Source: Tubulanus polymorphus
Lineage: Eukaryota > Nemertea > Palaeonemertea > Tubulaniformes > Tubulanidae
NCBI RefSeq assembly: GCF_964204645.1
Contig: NC_134032.1
Location: 9,668,275-9,728,274, forward strand
DNA: 60,000 nucleotides
Reading direction: 5' to 3'
Shown: one piece after another, positions 1 to 40,238 of the stretch
Numbering within the stretch: position 1 is the first letter of the stretch
Layout: each line of letters begins with the position of its first letter
Made by a program: the position numbers and the translations under genes
Notes under the pieces: generated by a model
What the model was told of the DNA's origin: nothing
Seen by the model: only the letters and a program-made list of their open reading frames with translations
Databases searched by the model: none

Positions 1-323
1 AAAAAAAACGGTTGAAAAGTTACCCATTTAAAAAAGAACAAAAATCAAAATTAATTCAGATGGATAAAAATCGTATAATTTTTCAAACGAATCAGTTAGA
101 AAATTACCATCAGATTAAAAATTCCCATTCGTTTCTAATTTATCGTAATTGAGAAATCGATGAGCTGTTTGTTGAATAGAATAGCAATTAATTTGAGAAT
201 TCTATTTCAAACGATTACGATTTGAAAAACCTCACACACGTGTTTCTCGAAAATAATTGAACGATTAATGCGATGAATTTGTACGAACTGATTTCAGGGC
301 ACCTCGCCCTATATGCCTCATAC
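1..323 (-). other. intron of HMGL-like gene, left edge
   Basis: AT-rich sequence after the exon 4 donor. No further exon or repeat was recognised. Confidence 0.5.
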
Positions 324-451
324 CTTTTAAGCACTTTTTTGTTGCCCATTCTAGCGAGATTTAGAATGGCAACCGTCGACGACGCAGCGCCCATGAAGGC
401 ACCTTCATCGCACGAGCTAGCCCACATACCACTGGCCCCAGCGGCTAGGAT
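324..451 (-). CDS. exon 4 of HMGL-like gene (residues 274-315, more exons off the edge)
   Basis: The acceptor GACGTTTAG precedes I274-L-A-A-G-A-S-G and the donor GTATGA at 323 leaves phase 2. The 128-bp exon encodes the conserved W-A-S-S-C-D-E-G-A-F-M-G stretch, which follows directly on the H-x-H region as expected. Downstream coding sequence lies outside the window. Confidence 0.72.
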
Positions 452-2906
452 CTAAACGTCGAGAAGAAATAAAGGAGAACATTTTTTAGTTTTTCGAGAA
501 ATCTTTAGCTTATAATTTGGCAAACACTGTTTGATTAAAAGACACTGGATACGTTTAGGAAACAAGAAAGACATTAATATAAGTTATATATGAACACGTT
601 TTTAAGTCCGACGTAAAACCTACTCAAATGCCATGCCCACTACCCTTAGCACGATCACTATAACTTATATAATCGCTGATGCGGTGATGGCGAAGCGATT
701 TGGGTGAGTGGGTAAGGCATTCGACTCCGGTTATGCTATGATATGATTTGATATGATTTATTTTCAAGTAAGATTTTTACTAAATTAATGAGTAAGGAAA
801 TACATTAAAGATGTAATAATATTAAATGAGGGACGGCTTTGAAGCAACAGTTAGTTTTTACAAGAAAGCAGCCCCAGAAAAGAGAGAAAAAATATACAGA
901 AATAAAAAAAAAACAATAAAGAGAAGAAAAACGACATAGGAAACGATAACGAAGATGATTAGAGACGTTAAAACAAAAGGCAAATCTTACTTTCAAATTT
1001 GTCGCATCGCAAAGACCGAATTTCTCGTGCACGTGAGCCAGCAGGTGCCCGTTCCAGTTATGCTTGTTCATCATTTCGCGAATGAATTGCACCCAGACTA
1101 CGCACTCTTCCGGCAAACACGTGCCTTTCGGTTCCTCAAACGCCAGACCGAACGGGCGCACGCCCTCCGGCATCGAGCCCAGGAAGTCGGTCATCTCGAA
1201 CATACGCTCGGCGTGGTCGTCCAAGGTGTCGGGGAGATCTCTGTAGCTGACCAGAATTCGGCATTTCGGGTGCAGCTCTTTGTAACACCAGTGGATCCAT
1301 TTCTCGACGAGAGCCATCATCTTCGACATCGGGAACGCGTCGAAATCGTAGATGACGTCACTGAGATCGAGTTCGAAGACGACGTTACGCATGCCAAACT
1401 TCTTCATCTTTTCCAGACCGACCGGTACTGTTTCGGTGTCCGGCACCTTTTTCTTGGTTTCTGAAAAAAGCGATGAAAAAGCGATGTAGTTTATCGTTCA
1501 GTATTCGATCAAAAAATTACACCCCACAAAAAAACACGCGCTTCGTAGAATTACTTACCAGTATGTATCAAAGTGTACTTTTCTATTCATTGTTGAAAAA
1601 TCTAGATTTAAGACCAGTCTACGTCATTTGGGTGACTGTTCATGAATCCAGGCTTATAACCAAACAGCAATGGCCACTCAATATAGTGAGTCGGGTTTAG
1701 GAACCAAATTGAGCTTAGACGCAATGGTCTTAAATTGTTAGATCAGGGACAGAACCCAAATTAGCCTAGATTGATATCAAGTTGTTCCCTCCTGGCCTTA
1801 GACTTCTATGGTTGAATTAAGTGTTGTTGTAAGATTGGTTATAGAAATCAAAATGAGCGTAGTCCAATTTCGAGAAGATTAACTTCATAAGGCAAAAAAA
1901 ACGGGCCTAGACCTGTCTCAAGTCCTTTTATGACCCCTGTGGTGAACTATCTCGGGGTCAAATCGGTTCAGACTAGTTCAATGAACTTAAATCGAACGAA
2001 TACACGCCCGGATAGCAGTGACTTACTGTATGTGACCTCGCTGAACGCCCACAGATGCTCGAAATTCGCCCCTCGTTCTCCCAATTGAGTAATGAACATA
2101 TCGTCAACTCGCGTCATGTGCGAAAATGAGCCCACGATCATATCTTTAAACCCCATCTTCTGTACCTGCGAAACGAAAGTAAAATAATCAAGAAAGAGTT
2201 TAGTTGGAAGCGTAGTGAAATTGCATTTAAAAAGGTGAACATTTTGCAGCCGATTTCTAGCTAGAATCGCAGTTGAAAATAGTTCTGAACTATTTTCAAT
2301 GAATCATTTCAAAGTGAAACCTTCGAGCCAAAATTTCAACCGAGCATTGACCTGAAATAACGACCTTTCCTGTAGAACTTGTTTGATCAAGCAGTTGATT
2401 TTTCACTTCTTTTGTAGTAACTTTATCCATGAATGAAACGAAGTTGTGAAAACCGTTCTTTCGATAATTACTTCCTTTTGGTAGTTTTAAGAAAAAATTG
2501 CAAAACCTTTTTAAAATCACTTTTCGCTCAAAGAAATGAACGATCTAACCCTTTCAAAATTAATTCAGAAATTAATTCAAAAATCTTTCCAAGATTTTTT
2601 GTAGTTCAAAAAAATCATTTTCCAAATATTCTATAAAACAAGCAAAACTTTCATATGAAAACAACTCTTAGTAGCTTAAAGAAAGGTTGCACCTACCTCC
2701 TCGTAAATCTGCCATTTATTTTCGATCGTGTGCCCGCGCAGGCCGCCGACCGTGCTTTCACGAATCGAATTATCCAAGATGAAGATGTCCAAATCTTTCA
2801 GCGAATCGTACTCGCTCACCCGGCGGTTCCATTCCGCGTGGTATCTTTGGACGATATCTTCATATTTGCCTCCCTTGCCAGAGCCTTTTTTCGCGTTCTT
2901 CGACAT
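324..2906 (-). CDS. HMG-CoA lyase-like (DRE-TIM) TIM-barrel protein, 3' end missing
   Basis: Four exons (2906-2697, 2165-2027, 1460-991, 451-324) join in frame with GT-AG splice sites into 315 residues plus two bases; the last donor at 324 shows that the gene continues beyond the left edge. The protein resembles the HMG-CoA lyase / isopropylmalate synthase superfamily. Near the N-terminus, D45-N-S-I-R-E50 sits at the end of a hydrophobic strand, where the family has its D-x-x-L-R-D/E metal and substrate motif. H259-V-H261 followed by E-K-F-G-L matches the family's H-x-H-D-D-L-G metal site. The stretch after it (A-G-A-S-G, then C-D-E-G-A-F-M-G-A-A-S-S-T) has the glycine- and alanine-rich pattern of the last barrel strands. 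The N-terminus is a short lysine- and glycine-rich leader with no clear targeting peptide. Known family members cleave or condense acyl-CoA or 2-oxo acids; the substrate here cannot be told. Confidence is high that it is a gene and moderate for the family. Confidence 0.8.
452..990 (-). other. intron 3 of HMGL-like gene
   Basis: Lies between donor 990 and acceptor 452. Around 699-735 there is a tRNA A-box-like run (GGTGAGTGGGTAAGGC) without a matching B box, perhaps a fragment of a tRNA-derived element. Otherwise AT-rich and featureless. Confidence 0.5.
991..1460 (-). CDS. exon 3 of HMGL-like gene (residues 117-273)
   Basis: The acceptor CTTTTTTCAG at 1461-1470 continues the phase-1 codon and the donor GTAAGA at 990 leaves phase 0. 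The exon is 470 bp and the most GC-rich of the four. It carries the central barrel and the H259-x-H261 motif. Overlapping open frames on the plus strand are shadows of this exon. Confidence 0.82.
1461..2026 (-). other. intron 2 of HMGL-like gene
   Basis: 566 bp between strong splice sites. Phrases such as AATTGAGCTTAG also occur near 57500, so the sequence may include old repeat material. No coding potential was seen. Confidence 0.55.
2027..2165 (-). CDS. exon 2 of HMGL-like gene (residues 71-116)
   Basis: The acceptor TTTCGCAG lies just before V71-Q-K-M-G and the donor GTAAGT at 2026 leaves phase 1. The exon is 139 bp. It continues the barrel with K-D-M-I-V-G-S-F-S-H, the second strand region of the fold. 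Confidence 0.75.
2166..2696 (-). other. intron 1 of HMGL-like gene
   Basis: About 530 bp of AT-rich sequence between donor 2696 and acceptor 2166. Nothing else was recognised. Confidence 0.55.
2697..2906 (-). CDS. exon 1 of HMGL-like gene (residues 1-70)
   Basis: The start codon at 2906 opens M-S-K-N-A-K-K. The exon has exactly 70 codons and ends in phase 0 at donor GTAGGT (2696-2691). An upstream in-frame start at 3047 exists but lies at the predicted transcription start, so the 2906 ATG is preferred. The exon holds the D-N-S-I-R-E motif. Confidence 0.75.
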
Positions 2907-3024
2907 ATCGTCTGCTTCCACGGAGGACTTGCTAAGTATGCTAGGATAAAGATGAAAAATCGCTGAACGAATTTCAATTTGTTTCCGAGACCTGATTCGT
3001 CCGGGACCGGTTCTACTCGAAGCT

Positions 3025-3100
3025 GTGCGCCGAGCAGACGTACGCACCGCTATTTAAAACACGCTAGCGCATGCGCGTACGGCTTTCTCGGTTGCCTGGG
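3025..3100 (-). promoter_or_regulatory. putative core promoter of HMGL-like gene with NRF1-type site
   Basis: On the minus strand a TATA-like TTTAAATA (3058-3051) lies about 150 bp upstream of the start codon. Just upstream of it is the palindrome GCGCATGCGC (3067-3076), the consensus of nuclear respiratory factor 1 (NRF1/Ewg). The surrounding 100 bp are CpG-rich compared with the flanks. The exact start site is inferred. Confidence 0.35.
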
Positions 3101-5880
3101 TTTTTATTGTCAGGATTCCGAGAACTGAATCAGTACTACACACACACACGCGCGCACATATAGCAAGTTCAAACCCACACAGCGTTTGACTGAATCCACT
3201 AAGATTAGTTCTTAGCTAAATTAGGAATTCAAGCCAATTAAGTTATAGATAAAATTCGTGATTGTTTACTAATCTCAATTCTCAGGGTTCAGTTCTACGG
3301 TTCTCTGTGTTTGGTCCAGAGTCAAAACATCGGGAATTGACTGATTAAACTTTTGGTCAAATGTAATCGAGAACACTGCGATTCCTGGTTTCAAAACAGA
3401 TTGATGAACGACCATAATTTGACCAGATCGGAACAAAGTATTTTGTATTCGCTAATTCTGATTATCACTCGATGTTTGCCTTTCTCATAGAAGAAATGAC
3501 GTCATGATTTGTTTCGTAAAATCGCTGGTAATCACCGCAGATTGCTGACCAAATGTCCTTGCAAAAAACTAAATTTGAAGGTGTCTTATTCACACGTCCA
3601 ACTAAATTTGAAGGTGTCTTATTCACACGTCCTAGTGATAGCGATTCATAAGTATTCCTTTAAAAGCGTCATTGTATCATATCTATATCAATCTCTGCTC
3701 TTACAAAAACCCCTTCGAAATTATGTTTGTGTTTCGTCCATCGTCTGGCCACCTTGTAATACATAATGTCAAAAATACATAAAGCGGACTCTTTATGTTT
3801 TTTTAGTCTTGTGAATATTATCCCTGCTCGAATTTTTTTGTAAAATATGGATCAAATAAACCTTGAAACTTTGAACTAGCTGTCGAAGCTTCTTAAAATC
3901 AAGTTTCTCGTTTTAGTTCTTTTTGTTACCTTTGCAAATGTTCTTTATAAGCCCTGTACATCTGGAGCCGCTATGAGTTTCCACGCAGTCTGGACCTAAA
4001 TCTGAAATTGAAAAGGAATTGATAGGTAGATAGGTTTTTTGCACATTTTGAGTTATACATATGCGTTACACCATTCTCATATATGCGGTCTTACTTCTAC
4101 GGCTTTATTCCGAATCGATGTTCACGAGTAGACAACGTCGAGTCCACGCTCATGTAAGAAGAGTGGCAATTAGTCTTTGGTCAGTGCGCGTACACACCGA
4201 GGAAAGTATAAAATACTATGAAGTGAATAACTAAATATTTGGCGGTCATAAAATTCGTTAAATACTGGCCACTGTTCCGTGTCTCTGATCTCTTAAGTAA
4301 TTTTAAGCGCCTCCTTATGTCTATTGATTAATTGACCTGCATACCAGAATGGTGTAGTTATGTAGTATTTCATCGAGTAAGATTTACAGCTAAACGGATT
4401 TCGAAGCCAAATCACTAAAATTGCGAATATCAAAGTGTTTATCACCGAAAAAATGGCAGGCCCGAACAAGTTATTTTTTCAGAATTTCTTCAAACCGATT
4501 TTTCAATTCCAACGTAGTTTTGGTCAATTTTATAGGATATATAATCGAGGTTACGATCGATCGAGTAGGCTAAACGTAAGATAAACTGGGGCGCGATAAT
4601 CGTTTTGGATAGCCGGGTAAACGCGATTCTTTTTTTTCTCGTTAACACGTCGTCCTGGTAAAACCGGGTAAAATTAACGAGAAATGCACGCGCGGCGGAG
4701 AGCCCGCCCGACCTATTCGCGATTTATTCCAGACGGGTGTTTTTCTCGGTAACACTGATCGCGCGGAGTCTGTGATTCAGCGATACGACGCTGCAGGCGC
4801 TGACACAGAACGTAAATTTTCGATGAGAAAAAAACGTAAACGGCATTGGTAAATAACTCTATTGAATGTCTGTGAAGTCATTCATAAGAATGAAAAGTTC
4901 GTCGTTAGCAACGTAACATAATTTTACTGAATTTGTGAAGTCGTCGGAAATGGAAAGAAGTTTGACTCTATTTCAAAAATCTTGTATATCCTATAGTGGG
5001 AATAAGAAATTCGAGCGTCTAGTTCTTAATGAGCGTGTTAACCCAGGGGAAATCCAGCTTATGGCTGCTAGGCCAGCATCTTAGCTACGCGTTGAAGTGG
5101 TTTTCGCCCCACATACCCGACCTAACTTTTGAAATAATAAACCCTTAAAAAGGAGGGGTATACCAATACAGATATACCAGTACATCCACGCCGAATATAG
5201 GGAATCCCCGACGTGCGCACCCTTAGTCTTACTCAAGGCAAAAATAATCCAGGGAATCCCATTTTTCATCATCTGAATCTGTCTCTCAGGACCCACAGAT
5301 TTTGCATACATATACGCAACCGTAGTTCGTCACCGTCCCTGTTTGTGGAACTACTGTTTTGGGGGTCCTGCCCTACGCATTACGTCGAATTCCATCGACG
5401 ATGAACTAGGTTTTAAGGGCGTCACCAGAGAAATCGGGGGTTGCGGATGACCCCATTTTTAAATCCAAGTTCCACTTTTTATTAACAATTCCGAATTTTT
5501 CATATTTCGGAAATTTCATAAACATTTTGTCCTATAAGGTCCAGAAAACGGCCCTCACCAAACTTCGAATTTCAATGATTAAGACTATGAGAACATTCAG
5601 GCAATGTGAAGGATTCGCAATTCCTCGTTTACCGTCGGTGCTCAGCGAATACGGCGCAAAGTATACGAGGTATAGTTCCGCTACCGCCCCCTCCCTCCCA
5701 TCAATTCCTCTGAAAAAAAATCATGGCGACGCCCCTGACTTTCAGCACGAAGATAGAAAATATCATCTTGACGATTCCGAATTTTTCCCACAACAGCTTC
5801 GTCCGACGCCGCATTGTCGAATCAGACTTGTACTGAAGCAATTCTCTAAATTCTCTAAATCGAGTGTCTGCGGTAAAGAT
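3101..5880. other. intergenic, no gene recognised
   Basis: Apart from a short CA/CG run near 3140 and the 33-bp duplication, I see no coding region, RNA gene or mobile element. Open frames here are short and lack splice or codon support. Confidence 0.5.
3568..3633. repeat. 33-bp tandem duplication
   Basis: Two adjacent copies (3568-3600 and 3601-3633) differ only in their last base. This is a recent small duplication in an otherwise unremarkable intergenic stretch. Confidence 0.85.
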
Positions 5881-6230
<350 letters not shown>

Positions 6231-6776
6231 TGTAAGATATGAAATAGATAGCAGAAGTGTTGCATGAATTTGTCAGACGTGCACGTGCACGGCTTTTCAC
6301 GTCGAGTACACTCGTGACATTATTCTCAATGAAGAATAACTTAAGAGATTAAAAAGAAACGATTTAGCAGATCTAAAAGTTAGGTCATGTGTACAGATTA
6401 CATCTGGCGCCGATCCCTTGTCGTCATCTTCGCAGTTAAAATATCATTCAAATCTCGTGAGAGTGAAAAATCCGAAATTTATGATTTATTTGTGACGGCT
6501 TTTTCACAAGTCGGACTTGCGCACGTGTTGCCCATTTTAAAAAACAAACCAACACGACCGGGTTTGATACGCAGACGCAACCTGTTGCGTCGTTAGCGAA
6601 TGTAATTAAGGCCCCGGTTTCAACTAATTCCAATTTGGTGACAAGCGCGCCGAATTGAATTGACGTCTGGCAAAATGTAATAATGCCCGCTTAACATGTT
6701 TACCAGACAAAACAGTTCCTAGTAAATGTTATTTAGCAGATGAAAATACCTGTATCCAGGGCGTAGTCTGCCTGTA
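6231..6776. other. intergenic, nothing recognised
   Basis: No open frame, repeat or RNA gene that I can support. Confidence 0.4.
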
Positions 6777-7043
6777 TGACATTGAGAGAGGCAAGCTTTG
6801 ACATTGAGAGAAGGTATCCCTGACATTGAGAGAGGGTATAGCTGTGACATTGAAAGAGGGTAACTCTGACATTGAGAGAGGGTAACTCTGACATTGAAAG
6901 AGGGTAACTCTGACATTGAGAGAGGGTATAGCTCTGACATTGAAAGAGGGTAACTCTGACATTGAGAGAGGGTAGCTCTGACGTTGAAAGAGGGTAACTC
7001 TGACATTGAGAGAGGGAGCTCTGATATCGAGAGAAGGTAACAG
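6777..7043. repeat. 22-bp minisatellite with dimeric higher-order structure
   Basis: Twelve units start TGACATTGA at 6777, 6799, 6821, 6845, 6867, 6889, 6911, 6935, 6957, 6979, 7001 and 7022 (last degenerate). From 6821 on, ATTGAGAGAG and ATTGAAAGAG units alternate, giving a 44-46-bp dimer. Two units carry an extra TA (24-bp spacing, 90 bp apart). The repeat is open in all three minus-strand frames, which creates false protein calls. Confidence 0.95.
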
Positions 7044-9623
<2,580 letters not shown>

Positions 9624-9809
9624 ATTTATAATATTAATATGTACATATATATCTATGATATCCTTTTTCACGCATACGATCCATCATTTACACGTCACTA
9701 TCACGCGCACCCCATCAGACACACCGCACCCAGCGCATCCTGATCAGGAAGAGATGCAAAAAATGGAAATAATAATTTAGATTTTTCGTATTATTATTTA
9801 TATAATCAA

Positions 9810-9814
9810 TTGCA

Positions 9815-9858
<44 letters not shown>

Positions 9859-9900
9859 CATAATAATAATAATGATAATAATAATCGTAATAATTTCAAT
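9810..9900. repeat. AAT trinucleotide microsatellite
   Basis: Imperfect AAT/GAT triplets over about 90 bp. Confidence 0.9.
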
Positions 9901-10041
9901 TAATCATAATATTTTTTAACATTGCATCAGAGCGCAAGAAAAACACTAAGATTGTTTTAAAAGTTGATATAACATAGATGATTTTAACCCGCGACGCTAG
10001 ATGGCGCCTTGTGTGTGAAATAGGTTCGTGGCTCCATGGAC

Positions 10042-10056
10042 AGGGGCGGATCCAGC
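10042..10056. mobile_element. hAT-like terminal motif, solitary
   Basis: CAGGGGCGGATCCAG matches the common start of animal hAT-type non-autonomous elements. No matching opposite end with a target duplication was found nearby, so it may be a remnant. Confidence 0.3.
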
Positions 10057-11208
10057 AAATCATTTACACCCGAAACTACCGCCGTCTAGCGGTAACAACC
10101 ATGTGCATTAGATAATTGTGTATATTGGGGTTTGGTTTTTGCGGTAACTCGGATGTACAAACGCCAAAAGAATCTTCCCTGCGATGTTTTCAGAATATTT
10201 CAAAATATTTATCAATATTTCTCTAAGAAGCGCACCGCAAACGTAAATATAATTCGTCTAGTGGCCACCAGAGGGTGTTACTGCCAAAGTGAATAAAGCT
10301 ACGTTCAAAGCCAAGTTATTTGATTTGTTTGCGGTTGTACTTTCTTTTTAATTTGATTTATCAGCTGCTATAGAATGTAAATATATAAATACAACTTTTA
10401 CAAAAATGATGTGCAATACGTTATAATAATTACATTCTATGCGAAAATTTCAATTTTCTTTTCTCAGTAATTTTATTGTAAATAGTGTAATCATCTACGT
10501 AAGCGTGTTTAGAGTGTAATGAATCTTATCTTTTCTTGTCTTATCTTTAAAGTGGGCACGTATGATGTACTTTATTACAATATAGCACGGTTAATCGCTC
10601 AACGCAAAAGATTCTGGCAACTTTGTCAGTAATTCACGCCAAACATGTCGCAAAACTAAATTTCATCTTTTTCGGAGAAAGCTTGCAGAAATGTTTGCGC
10701 CGAGCCATCGTGTAAAATAAATCCAACGCGAGCCTTTTGGATCCGACCCCCGCTTCAAGAATGCGATTATCATGCGATAATAATGATATAGCAATTAATA
10801 TCATTTAGTAAAAAAAAAGTCGCCACTGACGACGACGCCATAGAAATCGATTTTAAGAAAAAAGTATCAACGTCCAAACCACGCAGAAACACTAGAGTTC
10901 GCCGAGGTGTAAAAAAACATCAGATATGTCGATCCTCTAATCGGCCATTTTTGTTTGCATGTCTCTTCCGGTTCACACGTAACTGACTTCCGGTTTCCAA
11001 GGCCTTTTGGCGTTTTCAAGTCTATTTCTGTAAGGCCACGTGGTTTTAAAACTAATCGACGTCATCTTTAAAGCAGCGTATTTTAAACACGAAAACCGGA
11101 ACCACGTAGGACATCATAATACGCGCCATTTTGTTGACGTCTTTTTTTTTTTGTTCAACGGATATGCATCGGATATGATATCTAGTAATATCTGAGCGCC
11201 ACGCCACG
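10057..11208. other. intergenic, no gene recognised
   Basis: Holds a CTCF-like site at 10265-10281 (CCACCAGAGGGTG). A second such site lies just outside at 9995-10008. No exon or repeat otherwise. Confidence 0.4.
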
Positions 11209-11498
11209 TTACTTACTGAAATGCCTGAGCCCCTTCCCATCGAGATGGTTAACCCCTTCATAGCTGTACCCGAGATGGTGCCGAGTCACGCGCTTTAATG
11301 TTACCAGTAGAGCATGCGCGCGGCTCTTTAGTAACATCCGTTCGATATGTTCGTACGTATTGATATATGAATGGTTTTGATTGACAAATCGCGACATCCG
11401 CTCGACCGCTTTTAAGACGGCGCGATTTCGGTTGAAAAATAGCTCCGTCGTGTTAATGGTGTCGAGTTTGTTCGTTGAGTTTTGATTGAGCACGTGAG
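11209..11498 (-). CDS. possible alternative last exon of the Shaw channel gene
   Basis: The minus-strand acceptor TTTTTCTCCGATTTTAAG ends at 11499. It opens a 95-codon frame in phase 1, the phase required by the channel donors at 37713 and 15730, with stop TAA at 11211-11209. The predicted tail is basic, without low complexity, and matches no family I know. A GTAAGT just before the stop could instead be a donor. No AATAAA lies close downstream. Many frames of this length occur by chance here, so this is only a candidate. Confidence 0.2.
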
Positions 11499-11983
11499 CT
11501 TAAAATCGGAGAAAAATATCGAATAAAAAGGAATCGATCTCAGACATATCGGATACGTCTCGATAAACTTCGGCAGATTGTAAAATGCGCTTATTTACTT
11601 AGTGCCACACCGAACCAGTAAGAAAAATATCTTCAACATCCTTCCAACATCGAGTGCGTCGACCTGCTGAGTTTGTATTTGAAACGCGTCAGCCATTTTA
11701 TTCGCAATGCTAATTCCGTATCTCACCACCAGGGTTCGCCGCTAGCTAACCACGTGGTTCTTCGCCTACATCGCCGACATTTTTAAATTAATTTTGCTAA
11801 GGCCCCATTCGTAATTGCACAGTGTGCGATTGCTTCACGACCGTTGACTGGCCAGTCAACCAGTTCCGTTTGAACCAGGACATTACAAGCATTTTGTTTG
11901 GATTCATGATACATAACAAAGATACCATTTTACTTTCTTCTTTAAGTCTTTTTTCTTTCTAAACAGCTCATCGATAAGCTCGC

Positions 11984-12095
11984 CGCTCGTTCGCGATCAG
12001 CAGAACCATGAAAAAAATGACGTCGTCGTCGACGCGCTCAACGACACGTCCGGTCGCTCGTTCGCACCCAGCAGAACCATGAAAACAACGACGCA
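11984..12095. repeat. 71-bp direct duplication, diverged
   Basis: CGCTCGTTCGC ... CAGCAGAACCATGAAAA occurs at 11984 and again at 12055. GC-rich compared with the flanks. Confidence 0.7.
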
Positions 12096-12398
12096 ACGTC
12101 CGAAATGACGGATTCATCCGCACGCGTCATATTTTCCACCACCAGCAATTTTTATCACAGCTTTTGTCAACAGGAAAAACACAGAGAATCACCCAGAAAA
12201 ACAATCAAAACAAACAAAACCAGAACAATCGTAGTTTGTATCTTGGTTGTGTTTGCGTCGTTGGCGACCACATGGTGGCGCTTGCATCTGCGCGAGGTCG
12301 ATTCGATTGTTTACTGTTAGATGGCGCCACCATGGCGGCGGCTGATCACATTAGTATATAGCATCGGCTCAACTCGATGATATAAATGTTCATAACTT

Positions 12399-12404
12399 TT
12401 TATT
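12399..12404 (-). terminator. AATAAA polyadenylation signal of channel gene
   Basis: A canonical AATAAA on the minus strand, 24 bp after the stop codon of the terminal exon. If used, it gives a very short 3' UTR. Confidence 0.4.
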
Positions 12405-12427
12405 CCATACTACACGCGGTCGGTGTG

Positions 12428-38622
<26,195 letters not shown>

Positions 38623-38994
38623 CTGAAACGAATAAGAAACGGAGAGATCAATTAGTTCATAGTTATTACCTAATCAACAAAACAGTGTTATTCACAAAAT
38701 GAGCTAAAAAAAACTCAGGTCGTCCACCCATTTACAAATTCACTGAATGAATCAACAGAGATTTCTAGGTCTAAAATGCTAGAAAACACTAATTTTTCAT
38801 TATAGAAAGACGTGGTCAATAGCACTATCCAAATTCTCTTCAAGTTTTCCTGGTTCTTGGTATAAAATCTATTAAATTCCCTGACTTTCTTTCTAAATGT
38901 TTCTGTGATTGCCTGGATTTTCCAGATCAGTGGCCACCCTGTTAATTAAAAGGAGCCATTGTGCAGTTCTTACTGGCCGCCATTTTGTTCGATA

Positions 38995-39510
38995 ACTTCA
39001 TGTTGTTATACGTAGCGATCGTTATCCCTCTACGAAATCATCGGATTTCCCCGTGTAAGATCATTCCAATATTCGATGATTGCTTAATCCCCCTATGACA
39101 TCACGGGATTACCTCTGTAGTAGACACTTCAGAAAAAGATATCTGCCTCCATAAACCCTTATAACATAATACAAAATAACCCCATAAACACTTCCAGGAA
39201 ATTTGGCTTTTGGCCTCAATAGTTCCCACTAAAAAATTATCAAAAATTTGCCTTTGCAGACTCTTCGACTTTTGGCTACGCATTTCAAATATCCGTATGA
39301 CATCATCAAATCGCTCCGATAGACTCTACTAGAGAACTTCTGCCTCCTCATTCGCCCCTATGAGTTTGCCCTTGAAATCCGTCCCAAAAATGACACGCTG
39401 GCCGATAAAGCGTGGATATGGCCTCATCGATGAATTCCCAATGTCGATGTCACTTTCAAAATTGTCCCTGTATATGGGGATCGCAGGGAAAAAGATGTCT
39501 GCCTCGTACA
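38995..39510. repeat. degenerate GATGGCTGCC/GACATCATCAAA minisatellite
   Basis: Units contain 'cccctatgacatcacgggattacc', 'aaaagatatctgcctccataaa' and 'tatgacatcatcaaatcgc'. Same family as at 16.7, 53.1, 54.2 and 56.4 kb. Confidence 0.6.
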
Positions 39511-40238
39511 TTAAGTAGATGTAGACTATTAATTCATGCCACGTGTTCATGACACGATAGCGCGACCCCGATATTGGCAAAAAATGCTTTGCCGTCGCCA
39601 AAAGCCGCCCGGAACAATTCATCAGTAAAACGTTTTTAAGGAACACTGCTCTTAACTATCAGCGGATATTCGGGCCGGTGTCAGATGTTGGATCTCAGGA
39701 AGAGCTCTTCAACTGTTCAATGCCAGCAGTTAAGCGAGCGCCAGATTCACGAAATTGTCATCTTTCGACAACGATGGAAAACTCAACGGCCTGGTAGAAA
39801 CGAGCGAATTGCAAAATGAGAATCGATTCGTTTCAGACATCGAAATGACGACAACGACGACGACGACGTACAAATTGGGCAAAAACGAGATAGAAGATAC
39901 GGAAAGCGTTATCGATACAGATGTGCGTAGGAGGATCCGGGGAACGCGGCAGGGAACGCGGAAACGCGGAGAACTGGGATTTGTACACGTTAATTACAGT
40001 CGCCATATACTAAGGGGTTATCCATAAAAGACGTCCAAGGTTGAGGCAGTGAACTATGGACTTTAGTGGACAAGGGGATTTAATTCCCGTAAGCCAGAAC
40101 AAATAATTCAGTGCAATACAAGGGCGATTAACCTAACTTCGAATTAGAAGACAAATATTCATACAATGTGGAAATTTCGTGGACATGGGGTCACAATTTT
40201 GCAATTATGTGCGGTAGTCGTTTATGGTCAGCCCCTAA
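39511..40238. other. presumed channel intron, nothing supported
   Basis: A 90-codon plus frame at 39755-40027 includes an ACG run and acidic residues but lacks family match and clear splice signals. Confidence 0.35.

Noticed and set aside
955-1464. 169-codon plus-strand frame
   Set aside because: Antisense shadow of exon 3 of the lyase-like gene, which has splice sites and family motifs.
12105-12320. 71-codon plus frame with a possible membrane segment
   Set aside because: Overlaps other frames, sits over a diverged duplication and CTCF-like sites, and has no homologue I recognise.
39755-40027. 90-codon plus frame, acidic with a threonine run
   Set aside because: The threonine run comes from an ACG repeat; no family match or supported donor.
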